From assembly GCA_027364815.1 (NCBI GenBank), contig DAHXOQ010000090.1, positions 1-9,910 of the forward strand: a stretch of 9,910 bases of DNA, in the 5' to 3' direction. A model generated the notes under the pieces. The model did no database searches. It was not told the origin of the DNA and saw nothing but the letters and a program-made list of their open reading frames with translations. Source of the DNA: Acidobacteriaceae bacterium. Its GTDB lineage: Bacteria; Acidobacteriota; Terriglobia; Terriglobales; Acidobacteriaceae. The first letter of the stretch is position 1. Each line of letters begins with the position of its first letter. Positions 1 through 5,920 of this stretch are shown here, in pieces. Both the position numbers and the translations under genes were made by a program.

Positions 1-281
1 GTGGCAAGCCCTGGGAAAATCCCAAAATCTATCAGGACGAGGCCGCGCTCTTCCGCTTTGATAAAGTCAAAACTCCCACCCACATCGTCCAGGGCAGTGC
101 AGATGTCCGCGTCAATTATCTTGAGGGCGTAACCATGGAGCGCGCCCTTCAAACTCTGAAGATACCGCACAGCTTTCTCGTCTTCCCCGGAGAAGGACAC
201 TCCCTGCCCAAAAATCCCTGGCACGGTTACATCAAAGTGCGCGAAGAAATGAAGTGGCTCGATAAGTACGTGCCGGAATAA
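1..281 (+). CDS. S9 (prolyl oligopeptidase) family peptidase, C-terminal fragment
   Basis: The 5' part lies outside the window. The reading frame begins at base 3 and runs about 92 codons to TAA at 279-281. The translation has the end of an alpha/beta-hydrolase fold. A strand with VQGSADVRVN supplies the Asp of a Ser-Asp-His triad, and about 40 residues later FPGEGHSL supplies the His. Both match the catalytic C-terminal domain of S9 peptidases (DPP-IV / acylaminoacyl-peptidase type), which cleave short peptides and are usually periplasmic or cytosolic. The nucleophile serine is upstream and cannot be seen. The closing segment (WHGYIKVREEMKWLDKYV) is the usual terminal helix of the family. 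It is followed by a 120-base gap before the permease gene, so co-transcription is possible but not shown. Another alpha/beta-hydrolase such as an esterase is less likely given the spacing of GSAD and GEGH. Confidence 0.8.
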   Translation, partial: GKPWENPKIYQDEAALFRFDKVKTPTHIVQGSADVRVNYLEGVTMERALQTLKIPHSFLVFPGEGHSLPKNPWHGYIKVREEMKWLDKYVPE

Positions 282-301
282 TCTTAAGTACCCGCTGAAA
301 T

Positions 302-351
302 AGGCCGCAAGCGCGTCATCTTTCTTTCCATGACACGCAACCCTGCGGCCT
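302..351 (+). promoter_or_regulatory. Two-tier hairpin in the peptidase-permease gap
   Basis: AGGCCGCA (302-309) is perfectly complementary to TGCGGCCT (344-351). Nested inside, GCGTCAT (313-319) pairs with ATGAC plus GC (330-334, 337-338) with a two-base bulge, leaving a pyrimidine-rich loop at 320-329. No T-run follows, so a classical intrinsic terminator is unlikely. It could be a leader structure for the permease, or an mRNA 3'-end stabiliser or weak terminator for the peptidase. The pairing is seen in the sequence; the role is inference. Confidence 0.45.
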
Positions 352-401
352 CATGCAGGACTCAACTTGCCCCCTCCGTCTATGATGGGTATTGAGACCC
401 C

Positions 402-1676
402 ATGACTGCCAAACAAGATGAAATCCGCCAGAAAGCCTTCCGCCAGACGCTCATGAGCGCAAGGCAGACGATGGTCTTCAGCGAAGTTTTGAAACTGGCA
501 TTTGAAGCCTTCTCCGCCAGCAAGCTGCGCTCGGCGCTGACTGCGCTCGGCATGGTCATCGGCTCGGCCTCCGTCATTCTCGTCGTCACAATTGGACTTA
601 CAGGCAAGCAGTGGATCATCGGTGAGATTCAGAAATTCGGCACCAATGAAGTGGAAGTTGAGTATTCCGGCGGCGGAACGGCAGCTTCTGAGCATGTCGT
701 CAACAGTGATTCGCTCACCCGCGACGATGAGAAAGCCGTCCTCGCGCAACTGCCTGGCGTCATGTACTCATCGCCGGTTCTTGAGACCCACGACCGTATC
801 AGCATTGGTAGCGGCGTCACCAAGGAAACGTTGGTTCTCGGTGTCAGTCCGCAGTACCAGTTCATTCACAATTTGACAGTTCCCATGGGCCGCTTCCTCG
901 ACGACACCGACGACAGTGCCCACATCAAATGCGCTGTCGTCACTGAGCCATTTGCCAAGGAGATGTACGGCAGTTCCGATGCGGCAATTGGTAGAAGCTT
1001 CCAGATCAGCGGAATTCCATTCACGATTGTTGGCATCTTCAAAAACGTTGAAGATTTCGGGCAATCCGAAATTGCTGACCAGACAATTCTTATTCCTTAC
1101 TCTGTCGCCCGTTATTTCACCGGCACTGACAATGTAAAACAAATCTATTTTTCCATGCGCAACATGGATCAGGTTCCTGAGGCAACCAAAGAGGTCGTGC
1201 GCATCATCAGCGCGCGCCACCGGCCTAACTCCATCTACAAGGCGCAGAATCTTCGCTCCCTCCTTGATTCGGCTGCACCCATCGCCAATATTCTCACCGT
1301 CGTATTGCTGCTTGTCTCCTCCGTCACACTCGCTGTCGGCGGCGTCGGCATCATGAACATCATGCTCGCCAATGTGCGCGCGCGCATTCGCGAGATCGGC
1401 ATTCGCAAGGCTCTGGGTGCAACCGCACGCGAGATCAAGTTGCAATTCCTGACTGAAGCCGTGATTATTTCGCTCTCCGGCGGAATTGTCGGCACCATCA
1501 TCGGGCTCTCGTTGCCTTTTTCTGTGCGTCTTTTCACGCCTTATGTTTTGCCGGTTGATTGGCGCTCGGCCGCTATTGCGCTCATTACTTCTGTTCTCAT
1601 CGGTGTCATCTTCGGCACTGTCCCCGCCACTCGTGCCGCGCAACTGGATCCCGTCGAGTCATTGAAATATGAGTAA
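402..1676 (+). CDS. ABC transporter permease, MacB/FtsX type (orphan)
   Basis: This 424-residue inner-membrane protein has the MacB-type layout: one N-terminal membrane segment (about 45-67), a large extracytoplasmic domain (about 70-290, MacB periplasmic core type) and a C-terminal FtsX domain with three membrane segments (about 293-321, 350-374, 389-408). The coupling segment REIGIRKALGAT (330-341) and the ending P-x-x-RAAQLDPVESL (408-421) are family hallmarks. Such permeases do not form a classical substrate pore. In MacB the ATPase drives periplasmic movements that push lipids, peptides or drugs to an outer-membrane partner. No ATP-binding subunit is encoded next to it, so the partner must lie elsewhere. 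ATG 402 has no strong Shine-Dalgarno sequence; a short GGGT/ACCC hairpin (387-400) abuts it. Met18 (453) is an alternative start that still precedes the conserved N-terminal helix. The 3' end overlaps the next small gene by 8 bases. The family is secure; the substrate is unknown. Confidence 0.88.
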   Translation: MTAKQDEIRQKAFRQTLMSARQTMVFSEVLKLAFEAFSASKLRSALTALGMVIGSASVILVVTIGLTGKQWIIGEIQKFGTNEVEVEYSGGGTAASEHVVNSDSLTRDDEKAVLAQLPGVMYSSPVLETHDRISIGSGVTKETLVLGVSPQYQFIHNLTVPMGRFLDDTDDSAHIKCAVVTEPFAKEMYGSSDAAIGRSFQISGIPFTIVGIFKNVEDFGQSEIADQTILIPYSVARYFTGTDNVKQIYFSMRNMDQVPEATKEVVRIISARHRPNSIYKAQNLRSLLDSAAPIANILTVVLLLVSSVTLAVGGVGIMNIMLANVRARIREIGIRKALGATAREIKLQFLTEAVIISLSGGIVGTIIGLSLPFSVRLFTPYVLPVDWRSAAIALITSVLIGVIFGTVPATRAAQLDPVESLKYE

Positions 1677-1836
1677 ACTGCATATCAAGCACGATTCACG
1701 CGACACAGATGAATTGGAAACTAAGCCCCAGGCTGGACCCAATCTCGTTCTCCTCTATTCCCTCGTGGCTATGGCGCTCATAGCCGCCATCGCTATCGCC
1801 ATGATGATTGTCTATCCCTTCTATATTCGACACTAA
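1669..1836 (+). CDS. Small single-pass membrane protein, translationally coupled to the permease
   Basis: This 55-residue reading frame starts at an ATG inside the last codons of the permease gene. The junction is ATGAGTAA, with the small gene's ATG five bases before the permease TAA, an 8-base overlap typical of translational coupling. The product has a polar, charged N-terminus (residues 1-25, starting MSKLHIKHDSRDTDELE), one strongly hydrophobic helix (about 26-48, rich in Leu, Ala, Ile and Met) and a short basic-aromatic end (YPFYIRH). I do not recognise a family. The coupling and topology suggest a small accessory subunit or stabiliser of the permease, which is inference. It could be a chance frame, but the overlap, the clean membrane helix and the immediate stop before the convergent gene argue for a real gene. 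No separate ribosome-binding site is needed or obvious. Confidence 0.65.
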   Translation: MSKLHIKHDSRDTDELETKPQAGPNLVLLYSLVAMALIAAIAIAMMIVYPFYIRH

Positions 1837-1860
1837 TTTTTCTAAACTAACTTCTAGCCC

Positions 1861-2415
1861 TTATTCCTTCCACTTGATATTGCATCCAATCCCGGGCTTT
1901 TGATCCGCACTGATGGGCTGACCAACCAGCAGTGCATCAATCGCGTTGCGCACATCGTTGCCGCTCACGGGAATATCGTTCCCCGGCCGGCTGGAATCAA
2001 ACTGCCCCCGGTAAACCAGCTCATGCTGGCTGTCAAACAAATAAAACTCCGGTGTGCACGCGGCGTTAAATGCCCGCGCCACATCCTGCGTCGCATCGTG
2101 AAGATAAGGGAATAGAAATCCCTCCGTGTAAGCCTGTTCGCGCAGCTTCTCCGGCGCGTCTTCTGGATGCGTCTCCGCATCATTGCTGCAAATCGCGACA
2201 ATCGCAACAGGCTCAAACTCATAATCCACACCCAGCGCGGCAAGCCCTTTGTTGATGTGCACCACAAATGGGCAATGCGCGCAGATAAACATCACCAGCA
2301 GCGGCTGCCCATCATATTCATCCCGCTGCACAACGCGTCCGCTCACCACATCCGTCAATGCAAAATCCGGCGCCAGCGTCCCAAGTTCAAGCATCTTCGA
2401 TTCAGTCAGCGGCAT
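1861..2415 (-). CDS. Thioredoxin-like / redoxin (AhpC-TSA fold) protein
   Basis: This 184-residue protein has a thioredoxin/peroxiredoxin-like fold. The opening LGTLAPDFALTDVVSG is the redoxin N-terminal signature. A CxxC site, CAHCPFV (45-51), sits where thioredoxins have CGPC. A probable cis-proline lies in CTPEFYLFD (120-128), and the ending IGCNIKWK carries Cys178. Other cysteines are at 76 and 120. This matches the PRX-like branch of thioredoxin family proteins, thought to act as thiol oxidoreductases or thiol peroxidases; the true substrate is not known. No signal peptide is visible, so it is probably cytoplasmic. The start is well supported: GAGGAG lies 8 bases upstream of the ATG (2413-2415, minus strand). 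It lies 84 bases downstream of ruvB on the same strand, so read-through transcription is possible. Its 3' end faces the permease/small-protein genes, with 24 bases between stop codons. Confidence 0.85.
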   Translation of the reverse strand: MPLTESKMLELGTLAPDFALTDVVSGRVVQRDEYDGQPLLVMFICAHCPFVVHINKGLAALGVDYEFEPVAIVAICSNDAETHPEDAPEKLREQAYTEGFLFPYLHDATQDVARAFNAACTPEFYLFDSQHELVYRGQFDSSRPGNDIPVSGNDVRNAIDALLVGQPISADQKPGIGCNIKWKE

Positions 2416-2442
2416 AACTTCAACTCCTCAAAATTATTCTGC

Positions 2443-2498
2443 TTTCAAAACTGAGAACTGCGCATTTCAAAACTGACAACTCACAACTGACAACTATC
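2443..2498. repeat. Short tandem heptanucleotide repeats between ruvB and the thioredoxin-like gene
   Basis: Four contiguous 7-base units of the form AACTGAC (variants AACTCAC and AACTATC) fill 2471-2498, ending one base before the ruvB stop codon. Two looser units, AACTGAG and AACTGCG, lie at 2449-2462. The 12-mer TTTCAAAACTGA also occurs twice (2443-2454 and 2465-2476), exactly 22 bases apart. There are no coding signs. It resembles the short tandemly repeated heptamers known from some bacterial intergenic regions; the function is unknown. Confidence 0.6.
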
Positions 2499-2499
2499 T

Positions 2500-3549
2500 T
2501 TAAAACAATCCTGCCTGTCTTCCCGGCATCGTCAATCCAAAATGCTCGTACGCCAGCCGTGTTGCCACTCGTCCTCGCGGCGTCCGATCCAGAAATCCAA
2601 TCTGAATCAGAAACGGCTCGTAAACCTCTTCCAGCGCATCTTCCTCTTCGGCCAGTGTCGCTGCCAGTGTTCCCAATCCCACCGGGCCGCCATCGTACTT
2701 CTGAATAATCGTCAACAGCAACCGGCGGTCAATCTCATCAAATCCATGCGCATCCACTTCAAGCAAACTCAGCGCGGCATTCGCCGTCGGCTTGTCAATC
2801 ACGCCCGTCCCGCGCACCTGGGCAAAATCCCTTACGCGCCGCAGCAATCGGTTCGCAATGCGCGGTGTTCCGCGTGACCGCAGCGCAATTTCTTTCGCGC
2901 CCTCGGGATCAATCGGTATCTGAAGCACCTCCGCCGAGCGCTCCACAATCACCTGAAACTCCGGCTCCGTATAAAATTCCAGCCGCAGCAAAATGCCAAA
3001 CCGCGACCTGAGCGGCGAACTCAGCAACCCCGGCCTTGTCGTCGCCGCTATAAAACTGAACGGCCTGATCTCCATCACGTGCGTGCGCGCCGCCGGCCCC
3101 TGCCCAATAATGATATCCAGCTTGTAATCCTCAAGCGCCGTGTAAAGTTTTTCTTCCAGCACCGGCTGAAGCCGATGAATCTCATCGAGAAAGAGCACTT
3201 GCCGCTCTCTCAAGTTCGTCAAAATCGCCGTCAGATCGCCCTGAATCTGCAGTGCCGGCCCTGATGTCTGCTGAAAACCCACATCAAGTTCATTTGCGAT
3301 AATCGTCGCCAGCGTCGTCTTGCCCAATCCCGGCGGCCCAAAGAGAAGCACATGGTCCAGCGCCTCGCCGCGCGACTTGGCAGCTTCAAGCGCAATTGCC
3401 AATTGCTCCTTCGCCTTCGACTGTCCAATAAACTCGTTGAGCCAGCGCGGCCGCAGCTTCAACTCAAAGCCTTGCTCCTCATCGGCGCGCGATGCGCTTA
3501 CCAGACGCTCCGGATTCTCTTCACCTTTAATTGCCATCTCGACCGCCAT
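2500..3549 (-). CDS. ruvB: Holliday junction branch-migration ATPase RuvB
   Basis: This 349-residue protein is the usual RuvB length and complete. RuvB is the hexameric AAA+ motor that, loaded by RuvA, drives branch migration of Holliday junctions in recombination and repair. Visible signatures are the N-terminal LRPRWLNEFIGQ (32-42), Walker A GPPGLGKTT (71-79), Walker B LFLDEIHR (119-126), sensor-1 region AATTRPG (168-174), the arginine-finger region LRSRFG (180-185), sensor-2 region RGTPRIANRLLRR (226-238), and the C-terminal winged helix with RTPRGR (322-327). All core motifs look intact. The start is uncertain between 3549 and Met5 at 3537; neither has a strong Shine-Dalgarno sequence. 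ruvA and ruvC are not adjacent, so the gene is separated from a ruvABC cluster. It heads the minus-strand pair with the thioredoxin-like gene and is divergent from the first barrel gene. Confidence 0.97.
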   Translation of the reverse strand: MAVEMAIKGEENPERLVSASRADEEQGFELKLRPRWLNEFIGQSKAKEQLAIALEAAKSRGEALDHVLLFGPPGLGKTTLATIIANELDVGFQQTSGPALQIQGDLTAILTNLRERQVLFLDEIHRLQPVLEEKLYTALEDYKLDIIIGQGPAARTHVMEIRPFSFIAATTRPGLLSSPLRSRFGILLRLEFYTEPEFQVIVERSAEVLQIPIDPEGAKEIALRSRGTPRIANRLLRRVRDFAQVRGTGVIDKPTANAALSLLEVDAHGFDEIDRRLLLTIIQKYDGGPVGLGTLAATLAEEEDALEEVYEPFLIQIGFLDRTPRGRVATRLAYEHFGLTMPGRQAGLF

Positions 3550-3709
3550 GCTCAGTCAAAGTCTAATTGGTGGCGGCGCTTCGGGGAAAGTGATTCATTC
3601 GCAATCCAATTTCGCATCCCATCAAATGCCTGGTGAACTTACAAATCATTTACGACTTTCGTTTGCGTCTTCATAAATTCTTTACTGATTCAGGACTAGA
3701 TTTCTCTTT

Positions 3710-3738
3710 GGCCGCAAAAAATTATTTTTGCGCGTGCC
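3710..3738. repeat. AT-rich inverted repeat (hairpin)
   Basis: CGCAAAAA (3713-3720) and TTTTTGCG (3725-3732) are perfect inverted arms around a 4-base ATTA loop. GGC (3710-3712) and GCC (3736-3738) extend the stem across a 3-base bulge. It could be a protein-binding operator or a terminator-like hairpin. Its place in a divergent gap makes an operator or stray transcript stop equally possible. Confidence 0.45.
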
Positions 3739-3891
3739 AAAATGTTTTATCCCAATGCACTACAGCATCCATGGCAGCGGCAAGTTTTCAGGCGTGTTGA
3801 ACCCGCTGGCTATTCGTGCATTTCCTCCTGCCAAATCCGGCCAATCTCAATACTTCCCCAATCCATACTTTGAAGCTGCGCGCAGCCATGC

Positions 3892-3909
3892 GCATTGCGC
3901 ACGCAATGC
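3892..3909. repeat. Perfect 8-bp palindrome upstream of the first barrel gene
   Basis: GCATTGCG (3892-3899) and CGCAATGC (3902-3909) are separated only by CA. The centre lies about 57 bases before the barrel's ATG at 3958, where a regulator-binding site or 5'-leader hairpin would fall. A 2-base spacer suits a dimer-bound operator better than an RNA loop. The role is inference. Confidence 0.4.
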
Positions 3910-3957
3910 TGAACGCCAATCCGCGTGCGCTCAATCAGCCGAAAGAGAGTTTTTCAA

Positions 3958-5598
3958 ATGAAGCAAAATCAAACCAACTGGAAGATCTGCGCATTATTGA
4001 TATGCGTCATCACACAAGCCTCTGTTCTTTGCTCGCAACAAAGCCAGCCAACTGCCGCCCCAGCCGCCGGCTCCAATGCCGTTAAGCCCGAACCGGGCTT
4101 CTTTGCACGATTGGGCAGGGCATACGTCGCAGATTGGACAGCCACAACTGCAACGGATCCAAACGCGCCCAAACGCCGTGGCACCGAGCCGCCAATTTCA
4201 TCTCCGCCTTTCCCCGGCGCTGACTGGCCCATTGGCGGCACACAAGTAATTGGCGCTCCTGATTACCAGAGCTACATGCTCCAAACTGCCATCGATCATG
4301 GTGACCCGACAAAGTTGAGCGCCATCAAATGGTATGGATGGATTTCAATTGGCGCCAATGGTTCAACCAACAATCGAGGCAACGCGAGCAAAGGAATCGC
4401 TGCCAACTTTCCCTCCGCTTACGACGAGTTCCCAAATACAATCGTCCTCGATCAAATTGCGCTCTACACCGAAAAGCTCGTCGACACCACCCAAACAGAT
4501 CATTTTGACTGGGGATTTCGTCTCGCCAACCTTTACGGTCAGGATTATCGTTTTACTACTTCACACGGCATCTTCAGTCAGCAACTGCTCGTCAAGAATG
4601 CGCAGTACGGCTATGACCCCGTCATGTTCTACGTCGATCTTTACTTTCCTCATATTGCTCAAGGCGCCGACCTCCGCATCGGCCGCTATATCTCGCTACC
4701 CGATATTGAAGCGCAACTCGCGCCAAATAATTACTCCTACTCGCACTCCATCCTTTACACCGTCGATTGCTACACTCAGCTCGGCGCAAACCTCACCCTC
4801 AAGCTCAACGACCATTGGACTGTGCAAGGTGGCATCTCTCCGGGTTGTGACACTGCGCCCTGGACTACCGATGCTCAAGTTACCGGCAACACTTGCGTCA
4901 TCTACACCTGGAGCAAAGGCGGCGACGCTCTCAACACCTGCGCTAACTCCATCAACAATGGCAAGTACGGCTACAACAATCTCGCCGCTTACTACGCCAC
5001 CTGGTATCACCGCTTCAACAAAACTTGGCACACCGACACCGAGTTCTGGTACCAGTACATGAGAGAGACGCCCAATATGTATTGGTACGATTCAGGCTCT
5101 CCATCATCTCCCACTACACCCTGGCCTGAAACAACGACGAATGGCCGCCCCGGTGGTACCAATCTGAACTTCGGCGCCGTCTGCGAAAACCCGAATGTAA
5201 ATTACACCGGACCGCGTGCCGTACGCTGCCTCGCCGATGAGTGGGCTGTGACAAATTACATCGAGCACAACTTCTGGCACAATTCCGCCTCGCTCAATAT
5301 TCGCAATGAAATCGTCGACGATATGAAAGGCCAACGCATCGGCACGCCAGGAATTTACGAGGAGCACATGGTTGGTTTCAACTTCTGGGCAGGTTCAACC
5401 GTCACTTTTCGTCCCGAACTCAGTTACACGCACTCCTTCAGTCCTTACGGATTGCGCGCGCTGGATATTTCTCCGGGAGCTTCAGTTGCGGCTATGGCGC
5501 AGAACACTTCTGGCCTCGCCCCTTCCGCCGTGATGAAAAATATCGGTGCAAAAACTCAATCACTTACACTCGCTGCTGACTTGATCTGGCACTTCTAA
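3958..5598 (+). CDS. Outer-membrane beta-barrel protein, BBP2/OmpL-like
   Basis: This 546-residue protein is predicted to be a porin-like barrel in the outer membrane. The start at ATG 3958 is preferred over an upstream in-frame ATG (3925) because AAAGAGAG (3942-3949) lies 8 bases before it and a secretion signal begins there. The signal has a Lys start, hydrophobic core WKICALLICVITQASVLC at 8-25 and a Gln/Pro/Ala-rich mature start. An SVLC sequence is a poor lipobox, so signal peptidase I cleavage is more likely. The body is rich in alternating aromatic/polar strands. It carries the BBP2-like stretch around 236-268, with LRIGRYISLPDIEAQLAPN followed by YSYSHSILYT. It ends in LIWHF, and a C-terminal Phe is the outer-membrane assembly signal. 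Paired Cys residues in loops (about 298 and later) may form disulfides. The substrate is unknown. A strong terminator follows at 5661-5699. The family call is by recognisable pattern; no search was possible. Confidence 0.78.
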   Translation: MKQNQTNWKICALLICVITQASVLCSQQSQPTAAPAAGSNAVKPEPGFFARLGRAYVADWTATTATDPNAPKRRGTEPPISSPPFPGADWPIGGTQVIGAPDYQSYMLQTAIDHGDPTKLSAIKWYGWISIGANGSTNNRGNASKGIAANFPSAYDEFPNTIVLDQIALYTEKLVDTTQTDHFDWGFRLANLYGQDYRFTTSHGIFSQQLLVKNAQYGYDPVMFYVDLYFPHIAQGADLRIGRYISLPDIEAQLAPNNYSYSHSILYTVDCYTQLGANLTLKLNDHWTVQGGISPGCDTAPWTTDAQVTGNTCVIYTWSKGGDALNTCANSINNGKYGYNNLAAYYATWYHRFNKTWHTDTEFWYQYMRETPNMYWYDSGSPSSPTTPWPETTTNGRPGGTNLNFGAVCENPNVNYTGPRAVRCLADEWAVTNYIEHNFWHNSASLNIRNEIVDDMKGQRIGTPGIYEEHMVGFNFWAGSTVTFRPELSYTHSFSPYGLRALDISPGASVAAMAQNTSGLAPSAVMKNIGAKTQSLTLAADLIWHF

Positions 5599-5920
5599 CG
5601 AATGAGCAACTTGCGATTGCAGCCTGGATGTTGATTCAAACCAAATTCAATTTCCCTCTAAGCGGGAGCTTCACCATTTGGCGCTCCCGCTCATTTTTTC
5701 GCTCCACAATGTGCATACATATACGCTACATTGCATAAAGTTGTAAGCTCCACATAAGGATTGAGCGTTTAGACCAATAGATATCTTCACCGCTTATGGA
5801 ACCCTTACATCATGCCACAGAGAATAACCTTCAAGACAATCTCAGCTAATAAGCAAATAACCTGTAAGGCACACTTGGCTTAGCCGAGACGTGAATCCTG
5901 TATTCTTTTTTGGAGGGAAC
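5599..5920 (+). other. Intergenic region between the two barrel genes
   Basis: About 322 bases without a supported gene. It begins with the first barrel's terminator (5661-5699) and continues with an AT-rich stretch. GCTCCACA occurs twice (5701-5708, 5747-5754). CAATGT (5707-5712) and ACATTG (5728-5733) form a short inverted pair. A weak sigma-70-like pair, TTGCAT (5731-5736) and CATAAG (5753-5758) with 16 bases between, may drive the second barrel with a long leader. CTTGGCT/AGCCGAG (5874-5888) is a near-palindrome close to the start site. All of these are low-confidence apart from the terminator. Confidence 0.5.
5661..5699 (+). terminator. Rho-independent terminator after the first barrel gene
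   Basis: AGCGGGAGC (5661-5669) pairs perfectly with GCTCCCGCT (5683-5691) around a 13-base loop. Two bases later comes a run of six T (5694-5699). It lies about 60 bases after the barrel stop codon at 5598. Stem strength, position and T-run are all classical. It indicates that the two barrel genes are separate transcripts. Confidence 0.88.

Larger units (their letters stand above)
3550..3957. other. Divergent intergenic region between ruvB and the first barrel gene
   Basis: About 408 bases hold no gene I can support. It must carry promoters for ruvB (minus) and the barrel gene (plus), but I found no convincing -35/-10 pair. The left part, near ruvB, is AT-rich. Two inverted repeats stand out, at 3710-3738 and 3892-3909, listed separately. 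Short plus-strand frames across 3728-4085 overlap the barrel's start and show no recognisable domain. Confidence 0.6.

Noticed and set aside
768..1643. Long minus-strand open frame across the permease gene
   Set aside because: It is highly charged, lacks domain character and lies opposite a clear permease. It is a codon-bias shadow.
1837..1860. Possible two-way terminator between the convergent genes
   Set aside because: Only 24 bases, with a short T-run but no stem.
3925..3957. Upstream ATG extending the first barrel by 11 residues
   Set aside because: The extension puts charged residues before the signal peptide. AAAGAGAG is correctly placed for ATG 3958 instead.
3728..4085. Two overlapping short plus-strand frames before and into the first barrel gene
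   Set aside because: No recognisable domain and no good ribosome site, and one overlaps the barrel's signal peptide. The frame from 3816 has a protein-like stretch around 3870-3980 that could be a gene remnant, but there is not enough to support a pseudogene call.
5891..5920. GTG start extending the second barrel by 10 residues
   Set aside because: GGAGGG directly before ATG 5921 makes the ATG the natural start.
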